Positions 24,101-35,038 of a stretch of 64,000 nucleotides of DNA are shown here, in pieces; position 1 is the first letter of the stretch; every line of letters begins with the position of its first letter. The notes under the pieces are model-generated. The model was not told the origin of the DNA, made no database searches, and was given only the letters and a program-made list of their open reading frames with translations. Origin of the DNA: Zhengitettix transpicula (taxonomy: Eukaryota; Arthropoda; Insecta; Orthoptera; Tetrigidae); assembly GCA_037074705.1 (NCBI GenBank), contig CM073590.1, positions 235,712,101-235,776,100 on the forward strand. The letters are read 5' to 3'. Made by a program: the position numbers and the translations under genes.

Positions 24101-24801
24101 CCAAGGTCTGCGACCCCGGAACATACACCTCTCAAAACAGGCCGAGGTGCCTCGGCTTGTGGGAACCTTAGTTCAAAAACGGAGAGGAAAAGGCATACCC
24201 AAAGGTAGCCCCTTCGTATCTCTCCTAAAAGGTTCTGCCTGCGAGAGAACATCCCTCGCATGTTACCTGCGAGTGAATCTTCTCGCAGGCTTCTGTTCAG
24301 TAGTCCCGAAACGTTTCACAATTTGAACGCCGTAAAATACAATTAATGTTTATGGTTCACAATCGAGAAACAAGACGATTTCAACGTGGAGATTGTCAAC
24401 AAAAACCGGAGATTCCCGGCTGGAACCGGACAGATGATAAAGATAATCTCAAGCACAATGGACACACAATTTTCTAAGTAATGGAGTGATTTAGTTGAGA
24501 GCGGGTTTACCTAGGAAAGTTTATAGCAGCATCGTCTTCGGCAGGGTTGTCTTGCAATTTGAACAAATTAAAGACGTAAATAAGCTTACTGATTTGTAGA
24601 ACGTGTAGGTTAATCCTAAGTACTTGACGCAATAACTGAAGAACTGCTGAGGTTGAGACTTTTTGACAGCTGCGACCAGCTCAGCAATGTTCCAGCCTTG
24701 ACCTTGCACTTACCCCTGAGCAGGGCCTGAGTCTCATTGCTGTAGGTGACTTTCGGCAAGTGGAAGAGGCCGCCTCCTCGGACCACGCGTGGATCCGACA
24801 T
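18139..24801 (-). CDS. UPF0193 (EVG1/C22orf23-like) protein, 3 coding exons
   Basis: Coding exons are 24801-24714 (88 nt, donor GTAAGT), 18891-18664 (228 nt, acceptor TCCGCAG, donor GTGAGA) and 18467-18139 (329 nt, acceptor TTCGCAG, stop TGA). Both introns are phase 1 and the exons sum to exactly 214 codons plus stop, close to the roughly 217 aa of the mammalian UPF0193/EVG1 protein. Matching landmarks: an N-terminal GGGLFHLPKVTYSNET segment, an ALLRDLIRES-x-LT-x-LQR-x-R block across the exon 1/2 junction, a K-x-KEKRRLQN block at the start of exon 3, and an acidic, helical C-terminal end with LREMRHIDEKASERYRK. The molecular function of the family is not settled; in mammals it is mainly a testis/ciliated-cell gene. 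Intron 1 is 5.8 kb and packed with repeats; intron 2 is 196 bp. An RFX-type X-box lies 35 bp upstream of the ATG, which fits a ciliary or sperm role. Family assignment is from memory of the conserved blocks. Confidence 0.85.
18892..21914 (-). other. UPF0193 intron 1, 3' part: no recognised feature
   Basis: AT-rich sequence with no coding match I can defend. A short open frame at 21205-21455 (plus strand) follows an acceptor-like TTTTTGCAG, but its translation resembles nothing I know. The rest of this intron (21915-24311) is SINE-like copies, a decayed protein repeat and a foldback element. Confidence 0.4.
21915..22447 (+). repeat. SINE-like family A, copy 6 (near full length)
   Basis: Starts with the CTGCGAGGGATG / TCTCTCACAGGC imperfect palindrome and ends TAGCCTGTTGCCCTA plus A tail, inside UPF0193 intron 1. 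Confidence 0.85.
22480..23005 (+). pseudogene. Decayed copy of an arthropod-wide repetitive protein family
   Basis: Translated fragments KLEMME, FVKTLPNDGGAFKYLTSKF, GLSEAKLKEDILVGPDIRK and, after frameshifts and stops, DHFPENLGAVNEE and GERFHRDINEMERRYQGR follow the order of a protein I know from many arthropod and hydrozoan genomes (usual core FPENLGAVSEEQGERFHQDI). It occurs in very many copies and has no settled function, probably travelling with a transposon. Here it has at least two in-frame stops and a frame change, so it is non-functional. It abuts the A-tail of a SINE-like copy. Confidence 0.7.
23125..23413. mobile_element. Foldback (inverted-repeat) element, copy 1
   Basis: Two arms of about 130 bp, nearly perfect reverse complements, around a short centre. 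The outer ends are AATAGCCAAATACAGACAAA and its complement. Arms contain GACACAACTGCACTCGTCAG and CAGAAACGTT motifs. Confidence 0.75.
23739..24311 (-). repeat. SINE-like family A, copy 7, with target-site duplication
   Basis: Full-length copy read from the minus strand, T run at its left. It is flanked by an 8-bp direct repeat CGTTTCAC (23731-23738 and 24312-24319). The outer end carries two CTCGCAGG/CCTGCGAG palindromes. Confidence 0.85.
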
Positions 24802-24835
24802 CTCGCCTCCCTATAGACTCTCACCGTATGGAAAC

Positions 24836-24849
24836 GTCGCCATGGAAAC
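24836..24849. promoter_or_regulatory. RFX X-box-like element
   Basis: GTCGCCATGGAAAC matches 13 of 14 positions of the X-box consensus GTNRCC-AT-RGYAAC, an imperfect palindrome bound by RFX factors. It sits 35 bp before the UPF0193 start codon. A second ATGGAAACG half lies at 24828-24836. RFX factors drive ciliary genes in animals, so position and target agree. Confidence 0.55.
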
Positions 24850-25486
24850 GACCAAACGCATCTCTAGTATCGACCGTCGTGCCGAGAAACGAACAGCTGA
24901 GGCAACGCCAAGGATGTTACACCCTTAAATAATTTTTTAAAACCAGTTATGCCCATTGTCCTCTTGGAGATTTCATGATATTCTTGGTTCTTTTCGTGTT
25001 TACGGTTTGTAGGAATTGTATTTAAGCAATACCCAGTTATCCGTCGAGTTTTATACTAAAATATTATTAAGTGACAAACTATTGAAAAAAAATTGTGGAG
25101 AATATTTGACCGAATTAAGAACTTTGAAGTCATAAATCCTAAACGCAGACTCAGTAAGAAATCAGCAATACTCAAATTAAATGAAAAGGGGGAAAAAAAT
25201 ACGATTCGTAGATGACACTGACCTGATATAGAATTTAATATTGAAATCGGGCTTGAGTAATTAATGAGCAAAGGGTTTTTCCCTCCTCCCCCGTGGCAAG
25301 TCGGAAGAGGTAATGATTAACTTGGAGAAAATAAAAATTACGTTCAACCAAAACGAACTAAAAAAAACCAGATACATCAGTCGAAGGTATTGGGAACGAA
25401 GTTTCTTATCGGTAGACTGATGCTTACTCTCGGTTTTGTAGACATACTGAAATTTTAAATATATATTGTAACATTTCAACGGGTGT

Positions 25487-25977
25487 CTGCGAGGGATTTT
25501 CTCTCGCAGGCAGAACCTTGTAGGAGAGATACGAAGGGGCTGCCTTTTCCTCTCCGTTTTTGAACTAAGACTCCCACATGCCGACTCTCCTCGGCCTGAT
25601 TTGAGAGGTGTATGTTCCGGGGTCAAAGACCTTGGGCATACGGTAAGAGTTGTTCGCTATTCCCATTAGAATAGTCGGCCAGCTGCCTCCTAAACTGGTC
25701 GAGGCACGGAGAAGGGAATGCTGCGTCCCCACAGCAAACTCCTCAACCGCTATCGGAAGGGCGTGGGACAAGTACCCAATGCCCGACCTACCCGATGCAG
25801 GTTTTTCTAAGGGTAGGATCCTTAAACCATAGCCCGGGGGCCCTAGTTAACCCTTGGCTACCTTCCTCTACCCTTCCGCATCCCCCCTTTCAAATCCCTT
25901 CCTATGCTACTAAAGGGGAGTTGCCCAATGTGGATCAGCCTCAACTCATGTAGCCTGTTGCACTAAAAAAAGAAAAA
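25487..25977 (+). repeat. SINE-like family A, copy 8, with 12-bp target-site duplication
   Basis: Flanked by TTCAACGGGTGT at 25475-25486 and 25978-25989, with the A-rich tail directly before the right repeat: the signature of target-primed reverse transcription. Confidence 0.9.
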
Positions 25978-26035
25978 TTCAACGGGTGTATCCGTTGATA
26001 GATGCGTAATTTTGTATGCTGTTAAGTATTTTGTA

Positions 26036-26130
26036 TATTAATAATAAAGATAGCCAATTCAGACAGAAAAGTGATGATATAAAATACCACACAACGTTTC
26101 TGCCTGAATTGGCTATCTTTATTATTTATT
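26036..26130. mobile_element. Foldback element, miniature (copy 6)
   Basis: AAAGATAGCCAATTCAGAC facing its reverse complement with only about 55 bp between. Confidence 0.6.
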
Positions 26131-26540
26131 ATTTTCAATCAGACGTAAGGATTTTTCATTTTATTGTGCATATTGTTAAGTTCTCCTTTGACGGCTAGAA
26201 TCACAACAATTGGGGCTGGCGCGCGATTGTCATTGTTGGTGTCTTGAAACTCGGTCCGCGCATTTCGGCTCCTCGGCGAGCAGGTTTGTCGCTGAGATCT
26301 CAAAACCACGTGGTCTTTTGGAACGAGGCACGGAGATAGTAAGAAGAGTATCGTACCAGAATTGTCTTTCAATGCCATGTGTTTGGTAGATCAAAACCAC
26401 GCCTGATTAATTTAAACGTTCCATGTCTCGGTAAATAAATTATTAAAAATCAACTAAGTTTGGTTATTTATCTGATACAATAACATGGCGCCCGAAGAAT
26501 CGACGAATATTAGGATTCGTGTACATACTTATAACCAAGA

Positions 26541-26960
26541 AAAGAAAACAAATGGATATTGAACAAAAAGAAAATGTACTGGTTACTAGGACGCAAGTCT
26601 CACCTCTCCTTAGAAAATGAACTACTACTATATAAAACCATAATTATACCAATATGGACCTACGGGATAGAATTATGGGGATGTGCCAGTAAGTCAAATA
26701 CTGCAATAATCCAAAGATACCAGTCTAAAATATTAAAAGCCATCGTTAACTCACCCCTGGTGCATAACAAATACACAATGAATTAAAAATACCAACTGTT
26801 ATGGAAACTGCGCGTCAAAAGAGTGTTAGTCACCACGTAAAGCTTAAATCACATTCAAATCCGTTATTACAACCACTACTAGAAAATGATGAAACAAGAA
26901 GACTGAAAAGAAAATGGCCATCACATCTCTAGACAAGATTTAGAAGTTCTCATCATGCAA
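26541..26960 (+). pseudogene. Jockey-like LINE 3' end
   Basis: MYWLLGRKSHLSLENELLLY, then WTYGIELWG and IIQRYQSKILKAIVNSP are hallmark jockey RT C-terminal motifs. A frame break follows, then HSNPLLQPLLENDETRRLKR in another frame. Confidence 0.8.
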
Positions 26961-27239
26961 TAATGCTACAGATATGTAAATAACATGTCAAAGCTACCAC
27001 ATTAGCTTATAGATTAAAATGTAATCTGATTGCTGATAAATATAATATTTAAAAAAATATTTTAGACTCTGAAAATTATTCCTCATCACGGAAATAAAAG
27101 AGCCGACATAAATAGATGAAAAAAAAGGGGGGGGGATAAAATATTTATTCACCATTAGCCCACTAATGAGGTAATAGGATTCGTCACAAATGTACAGTAG
27201 ATAAATTACATATAAACAGAATTAATATTAATAGGTTAC

Positions 27240-27262
27240 ACATACACACACACACACACACA
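27240..27262. repeat. (CA)n microsatellite
   Basis: CACACA run preceded by ACATACACACA; a poly-G tract (GGGGGGGG) lies at 27127. Confidence 0.85.
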
Positions 27263-28255
27263 AAATTCATCTTTTCAGATTTGTCTAGTGACCACAATCA
27301 TACACACAATCTTTAGGAAACACGCACACACGACACTTACCACTTCCTGGTAATCGTCTCCTGTCGCTATGAACGGAGGGATGTCGTCATGGATATTTAC
27401 TAAAACAGAAAAAGCAGAGGCAGGAGAACAGAACCAAAGGGGGGAAAACTGGACAAACTATTTACATATTTATAGTATCGTCGCACTTGTTTCCGAAAAA
27501 CTGGTGACTCGAGACAATATTCTACAATATATACATATTCTTAAAATAAGTCACTGAACAGATTGGGACATGACACGAATATCTGGGAGGAAAATAATGA
27601 GTTTTGTGGTGTTAACTCCAATACGGACATAGCGATGACGTCATACAATGCGTCATCGCATTACGTTGTTCACATTTTATATGCTTGTGTTCTTTTACGG
27701 AGAACCGTTAAACATCTAGCCAAAGTATCAGTATGTAAATAACAAAATAATAATATACTTTAATACCTTTGGAATGGTTAGTTTGTTAGTGAAGTTGTAT
27801 AAAGCAATTGGGACAAGTCCGGCACGGTTGAAAGCTCCTCTGACGCCTGCAACGAGGATGTCTTAATAAATTTTTTTGTTGATTTATCAACGTGGTTTTC
27901 GTTTTAGTATTGACATTGATTCACCAATCTGTAAAATAATCTTTAAATTATTCTCACATTGACACAAAAATTTACACAAATTGGTACCGTAAACCAATTT
28001 ATTCTGGTAGACTTTTTAACCTCTTATCAAAATGCGCCATCAAACAAGAAAGTTCTCATATCTATAACCTAACTGATAAAGCCATATTTTTATCTCACCG
28101 TAAGGTACACCAGAACAACATTAAAATTAATAACGGCATTTTAGTAACAAAATTCTTTCCACAAGATTTTATAAACAAATATATATATATATATATATAT
28201 ATAAACATAAAACTAAATAGAAGACGCTATTAAAGGCTAGGCGTCTGATTCAAAA

Positions 28256-28413
28256 TAATGAATAAGAAAGATAGCCAATACAGACAAAAAGAGGAGCCTA
28301 GAGCGACACAAATGCACAGGTCAGTGACACCTGACTAAAGGAACAAGGATCCCACAAACGTTGTGTGGTATTTATATTACCTTTTTGTCTGTATTGGCTA
28401 TCTTTCTTATTCA
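28256..28413. mobile_element. Foldback element, copy 2 (deleted arms)
   Basis: AAGATAGCCAATACAGAC at the left and its reverse complement at the right, with most of the left arm missing. Confidence 0.7.
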
Positions 28414-28417
28414 AATA

Positions 28418-28443
28418 TATATTTATAATTATTTATATATATA

Positions 28444-28502
<59 letters not shown>

Positions 28503-28550
28503 GTATATATATATAAAAATATATTTATATATATATATATATATATATAT
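28418..28550. repeat. Long (AT)n microsatellite
   Basis: AT/TTTAT repeat directly before solo LTR copy 2; it continues after the LTR at 29545. Confidence 0.9.
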
Positions 28551-29544
28551 TGTAATACCAATTAAACAGGCTATTAATTGTTTTTAATATAATTGAATTG
28601 TTGGTGGTACGGGTGCTTAAAGACGACAATCGCAGAGGGTCTTTCTTTGTTAACAGTGGAGACTTGAGACCGCGCGCTTAGAGAACACAGTCTGCGTCGA
28701 GTCTACGTCGAGCCTGGGTCGAGAAAGGATGCATAAAAGAGTCTGTAAAAGATACAACACAGTAAAGTTTGCTAATCTAAAAAAAAACGTGAATAGGGCT
28801 ATCCAGGAAGTCCAACAGCGAGATATAATAGTTTACATAATACGCAAGTAAACAGTTTTGACGGAGAGACTCATAAAATCGCATTTTAGAAGCAGAAGTT
28901 TTGCTTCACAAACTGAACTAATTTTTGCATAGAGAGACTTCAAGGAGACGTACGTCCGAGGGTTGACTGAGGGGCTGCTAATCCAAGTTCCAGTATAGCA
29001 GACATCGAGAGTAACGACCGCGTGTGTTAAAAATCTAAAGTGTAGAATCAGTGAATAATGGCCTCTTTAGTGGGTGTTGACTTCAAGATACAAGAGTCCG
29101 AACTGGTACCAGTAGCACTTTCGTGAGTACAAAACAATTATTAATAACTGTAAACGATAATTAAAGGGTATAGTCAGATTACGTTCACGTTTTTCTTTTC
29201 ATTCGTTTTCTTTTATTTCTTGTATTTAATATTGAATTCCGTTAACTTCAATGAGTTTGGATTGTTAATATTTTAGTTAATTGTATTTGTTATTCCTGTC
29301 AAACCAAGTGGTGACCCTGAGATAAAGAGAAATTCGACGTAATTGATTGTAAAAATATAAAGCTGTATTTCCATAGAACGCCACGAATTATTAAAATAAA
29401 ATACAAATATTTGTTTGTTAAATTGACGGAATTCAGCGTGCAAAGCAGGGCTTAAAATGTGTAGTTATCAACAATAAATTTTTAAATACATAATCATTTT
29501 GTTAATTATTCCTATTAATTAAGACCACCCTTTTAATCATTACA
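28551..29544. mobile_element. Solo LTR, copy 2, in an AT microsatellite
   Basis: 994 bp with the same TGTAATACCAATTAA start and ATTACA end as copy 1, and the shared GTGACCCTGAGAT block. Both flanks are (AT)n, so the target duplication (ATAT) cannot be measured exactly. The interior is diverged from copy 1. Confidence 0.65.
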
Positions 29545-29670
29545 ATATATATTTATATATATATATATATATATATAATTACCCAATATATATGTATATA
29601 TATTTAATTTCCCAATAAATGATATATATGTATATAATTACCCAATATATATGTATATATATTTAATTTC

Positions 29671-29707
<37 letters not shown>
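29545..29707. repeat. Compound AT minisatellite between two LTR-like elements
   Basis: (AT)n with a repeated ATTACCCAATATATATG unit of about 55 bp, between the insertions at 28551 and 29708. Confidence 0.8.
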
Positions 29708-29710
<3 letters not shown>

Positions 29711-29909
29711 AACATTATTATGTTATGTATTAAAGCCGCGGCGCATATTGTTTATTGTTAAAAGTATTATAAATGAAATAATTACCACTCCCTGCAGAAA
29801 TTTCATTGCTGGCGAAATAAATTACATACAGATAAATTGTTCTGGTAAAATTACCTGGCGACCTAAACAAAAGTGAAGAAAGAGACGGATGGACGACAGG
29901 CCGGATGTT

Positions 29910-29912
<3 letters not shown>
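29708..29912. mobile_element. Short LTR-like element in an AT microsatellite
   Basis: 205 bp with 8-bp inverted ends TGTAACAT/ATGTTACA, flanked by (AT)n on both sides. Could be a small solo LTR or a MITE; it has no reading frame. Confidence 0.5.

Positions 29913-29950
<38 letters not shown>
29913..29950. repeat. (AT)n microsatellite
   Basis: Right flank of the 205-bp LTR-like element. Confidence 0.85.
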
Positions 29951-29954
<4 letters not shown>

Positions 29955-30820
29955 CGTACTGAAGTAAATCGAGATTCAGTTATCGTAAACTGAGACGGTA
30001 AATTACAGAGACAAATAAATTGACCCTCCGTCCCCAACCACAGATTCATCTACATGTAAAGAAATAACCTGTGCTCCATCCTCAGTAAAACTCTCTATGT
30101 TTATCTCCCGTTTTGTAACATAATAAATCGTTTAGTTCGTTTGATATATTGAGAGAGAAAAAAAATTGTTCTTCGCTCACAGCCAAGGCCACAATTTCAT
30201 TTCAGGAATTTCCGAAAAGCTTTCGAAGTAGTTTTCCAGGGAAATACATTGAAAAAACGAACAGAGTTTTTCTTGTCGGTTGAAAAATTCCGTATCTATT
30301 TTCTTACGTCTTGGTGTAAAATTCTTTCGAGTGTGTTTCCATTATGGAACGTCGAGACTGATTTAAACACGCAAAAAAAAGGCGAATAAAGATAAATGCG
30401 ACGTACGGCCTGACATAATTAGTTGTCATTAACCTTGTGAAGAAATAATTTTGTCTGCAACAAGAGGCCAGTTTAGCCGCTACAGATAATCTTAATCTCA
30501 CACCAACGGTTTTAGAATAATTTATTACTCTATACGTATCTTATCATATTCTACGATACATATTATAGTCACGTCTTACTCCAGAAGAAAAAAAAGTCTT
30601 CTCGGAATGAAAATGACGTTTTAAAGCCATTTCCGTCTTTTCAGAAGACCCGCAGCCAAGGACGGAATATCAAAATTATTGGACTATCTTGTGTGTTTAA
30701 ACTCTTTATAACGTTCCAGTAGCTTCCATCCGGACGAAGAATGATAGAAACAGTGCAATAAATACTGGAAGCATATGCTAAAAAAATAATAATGTAACAT
30801 AACAGATTAATAAATAGCCA

Positions 30821-30985
30821 AATAACAGGAAAAAAGCGTTTAATAATAATAACCACACAACGTTTCTACAATCCTTGTTGCTTTTGTCAAAGGGGCCTTT
30901 TTTTTAATCACCTGACGAAAGCAACAACGTTGTCTGGTATTGAATCTAGCATTTATTTTTTTCCCTGTTATTTGGCTATTTTTTT
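30821..30985. mobile_element. Foldback element, related subfamily (copy 7)
   Basis: AATAGCCAAATAACAGG at the left, CCTGTTATTTGGCTATT at the right; arms share CACACAACGTTTCT with the main family. Confidence 0.6.
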
Positions 30986-33345
30986 TAAAAAAAAAATCTG
31001 ATTAAAATATATTTTCGTTTTCGGGAGGGTTTAAACTTTGCTTTAATTCTATGAAAAACTTGTAAGACAGTGCCGAGTCACGAAGAAGAAGTATGTTTCA
31101 GTTTTATTAACTGTCGGAAAGCAATTTAAGTGTTAAATTGGACTAATTCTAAAAGAAATTGAGGTTGAAATGAAAGAAGACGGATATACAATCATTTAGA
31201 AACCTACAATGAACCCGTAGGAGGAAAAGTGAGCAGAGAATTAAAATAAATTAATGATGAAAATGTTGACATAGGAAGAAGGAGAACACCGTAAAATATA
31301 AGTTTTGCTTCTTCGACGAAAAATAATGTTAAGGGTCCCTTTTTTAAATTTATCAGGACAGGATGTCGTTTCGTGCTCGATAACATCCTTTATTTTTATT
31401 TCCGCCATTGCGCAGAAACAGTTTCACGTGATCTGATGTATTTCTGTAATAGAAAAGAACCGAAAAAAAATCGAAAACAATATCGTCATTAAATAATACA
31501 CAAATAAAAAAAATCGAGCATAAAAGAAAGAAAGAGAGGGTTAAAACTACACTTCTACAAACCAGTCTTAACCCTTTACTGCATACATGTAATATAACTT
31601 TTAGTAGCACCCCAGAGACATCTGTTGGTTGATAAGAGAGATAATCTTTGATGCGGATATGAAACAACATTCAGCTAAGGAAATGTGAAAGTTTTGGCAT
31701 CCGTGTCCTACCTTTCTGTGAGTCAACCCCTCGGGACAGATTTTTCTACCCGCCACACACCTTCAGAATATTTATTTTCTGGGGTTTTTTATGTGTTGTT
31801 TTTATCCAGAAAGCAAACTAAAGCGTCATTCTCAACGTATTGCAATTGCAGTAAAATAATAATTATCCAATTAATGTGAATTAAATCAGAACTAGATATA
31901 TTTATGTTGAATATGTGCTACATCATGAGCCAAATTGTCTTTGATCACGTTTGGTATTTTTTTTTTCAATATTTTCTCCGTACTGTAATCACAAAAATAC
32001 ATCTTGAAAAATTTAGTTTTAAAAAAATACAAAAATAATCCAGTAAAGGGTCAGTAATTAAACCTCTGCCTGCCACGCAGTTCGTTGTTCGACTTCCAGC
32101 ACCCGACTGTTCTTTCAGAAAGCCTTCGCGGCCAGACAAAGCTCGCCTATACATTGTCGCCTTTGAAATTGGTGCCGCTACTAATCCACTTCCCCTAGAA
32201 CTTTCAATTCTTCGCTGCATGACATACCAAGATCTGGCCTACGTTCTTGACACGGTTTGTTGGGAAATGCTTTGGTAAATATGTCTGCAACTTGCTTACT
32301 ACCCCATCAATATGCGCAATGTTCATCTCACCCCCTCTCCCCCAAGTGTTGTACTGAGGTCCTGGAATTCCGTCATTGTTTTCCAAATATATCAACAAGT
32401 CTAAACATATTCTACCTGTAAAATTATCCAATTGATTATGAAATTGATCTGACAACAGAAAAGAAATGTCAAATGAGATAAAGAAGTCACTAATAGTAAA
32501 TATTTAAAAAATCAGAAATCTGTAAAAAAAAGAAAATTCCCACAGGTTTGTAACAAATTTTATTTCCAGTAGTTTTTTAATATACTCCCTGATATGTAAA
32601 AATTTTTGAGAAAATTTTCAAGTACTTGTTCCATTTGGTCTCTTCAAATCTCAGTTGACAACCAAAAAAAAATGGAAATCCACACAATGAAAACTGTCCC
32701 TCACTTTTTCTTAAGTATTTAGGAATTCTGGTAAACCAAAGTTGTCTTATCATGGACAGTCCAGCCAAATAAATATGAAATAAACAATAGAATCTTTTCA
32801 GTGGTTAAGTTGGAATAAGGGATTGTCATTGTATTATCCCTTTCCTACTCTACTACTGATATAATAAAATAAATATAGAATGAATAAAATTCAAAATAAA
32901 CATATAATTGAGAATATTGAATGTATATAACACAATGGGTATAATAAATTGATTAATTAAATTTGTAACTGAGAGAACACAGGAATACAATAATAAGAGA
33001 ATAATTAGAGAGATTTGCCTTTAATTTTGAAATTTGTTGTTAATTGTGAGGTAATAAATTTTTTTAGCACACTCCATTGTCCGAGTAAAGAGAGATATAA
33101 GACGAGTTAAGGGAGAAAGAACAAAGGAAAACGGTAGATATATAACAGAGAGAGAAAATCGACAAGAAAATGAATAAAGAATAGATAGATCAGACCAGAT
33201 AGGTTTCTTGAGAGAAGGTGATAGCGACACTGCAATACACGAAAAATAATTATAATAATAAATATAGATAATTGAATGCAACACAAATAAAATACATTGG
33301 GTACATGAAATGGGAAAATTAAATTTGTAATTGAGAGATGACAGA
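30986..33345. other. AT-rich spacer, no gene seen
   Basis: No coding match. About 60 bp at 32930-32990 recurs at 33290-33345 next to the Helitron. Confidence 0.4.
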
Positions 33346-35038
33346 AATATGTTTGTATATTTGTATGTTCGTTATACAAATCTATACCGGTAGAGCAAAT
33401 TTCACCAAATTTCGTACACGTGTTCTTTACGACCAGGAAACAAAAATTGTCGGGGTGAGACATGTCTACCACCCCCAGAAGCGGGGGTGCACGGGGGTTG
33501 AAATATTTAAACATGCTAAAACAGCCGATATTTTAGTCGGATAATAATTTTTAGGGGTCCAAGATATTGATGGTGTTTCTACCGATGTTTTCTAAATATA
33601 ATTTTCATCCCCTACAACCTGGGAAAAGGGCACCCTTAGGGTTTGGGGTGGAGAATACAAATCTATACCGGTGGATCAAATTTCACCAAATTTCGTACAC
33701 GTGTTCTTTGCGGCCAGGAAAACAACACTGTCGGGGTGAGACGCGCCTACCACCCCCAGAAGCGGGGGTGGACGGGGGTTGAAATATTTAAACATGCTAA
33801 AACAGTCGATATTTCAGTCGGATAAATATTTTTAGGGGTCACAGATATTGATAGTGTTTCTACCGACTGTTGGGGTGAGACGCGTCTACCACCCGCAGAA
33901 GCGGGTCGGGATTATCAGTAGAGCACTTTTAGGTGTTGGGTGGAGGAACGCTGCAATAAAATAAGGCGAATACAACCGAGATTGGGGTAAAATCCAAGGT
34001 TATGGATGTCTTCCAGTTCAATTATAGCATCAAATTGGCCATTTAGCCCCAAGGGGCGGGAGTGGATGGGATGGATACATATGTACATAAAAAGAAACCA
34101 GAAACTATCGGGATTGTCACTGAGTTTCATTAATTTCCTTTAAAATAACGGGAAAACAACCGAGATTCGAGTCAAATCGAAGGTAATGGATGTCGCTGAA
34201 TTTATTTATGACAATCTGGACAACGCGCGGGTATCGGCTGGGTTGGGATGAGTTGACCGGCTGTTTTTTGCGTCAATTAAATATATTTCGGGATGAATTA
34301 GATTAATAAAATTTCCCTACATGTTCTCTGTGTATAATTTCAACCCCTTTCAGACTCATAAGGGTGCACCCTTAAGAGTTGGCGTGGAAGTAGCATTACA
34401 TAAAAAGAAACCAGAAACTATCAGGATTGTCACTGAGTTTAATTATGACATTAAACTTGACCGTTTAAGTCCCCGAAGTGGGAGTGGTCGGGGGTGAAAA
34501 ATTTCAAACATGTTAAACGGTCGATATTTGCGATAATTATTTCCTGGGGTTAATTACTTTGATAGTATTTATACCGATGTTGTTTGTGTATAATTTAACC
34601 CCTGTGAGGGGAGCAAGCTTAGGGGTGGGGTGGAGGTACGTTAAATAAAATCCCGCAAAAATAACCGAGATTCGAATCAATTCAGAGACTATGAATGTCG
34701 CTGAATCTAATTGTGACAACCCTGGGGGGGTAACGCGACGGGTTTGGGAAGTGTTGGGCGGGGGAATAAATTTTCAGACAATGTAATCGGCCGATTTTTG
34801 CGTGGAATACATTATTTTTCATTATGGCATATTTGTGGGGGTGGTCATCTTCTAACATGTAAAAACGGCCGATATATTTAGTCAATGACTTCATCCCCCT
34901 TCGGCATTGGAGGTTAGCACATTTAGGGATAGGGTTCGAGGAGCTTTACATAAAAATAGCGCAAAAGTAACCAAAATTGGAGTCTTATCTATGGTTATAG
35001 ATAAATGACATCTCGGGCAACGCCGGGCACCCAGCTAG
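33346..35038 (+). mobile_element. Helitron-like element with minisatellite units
   Basis: Ends GCCGGGCACCCAGCTAG with a T following. Internal units repeat AAATCTATACCGG and GGGGTCAxAGATATTGATA blocks at about 200-300 bp spacing. The 5' TC end is not clear; similar AT-rich sequence flanks it at 32900-33340. Confidence 0.6.

Noticed and set aside
28365..28565. Open frame of alternating Ile/Tyr
   Set aside because: Translation of an (AT)n microsatellite.
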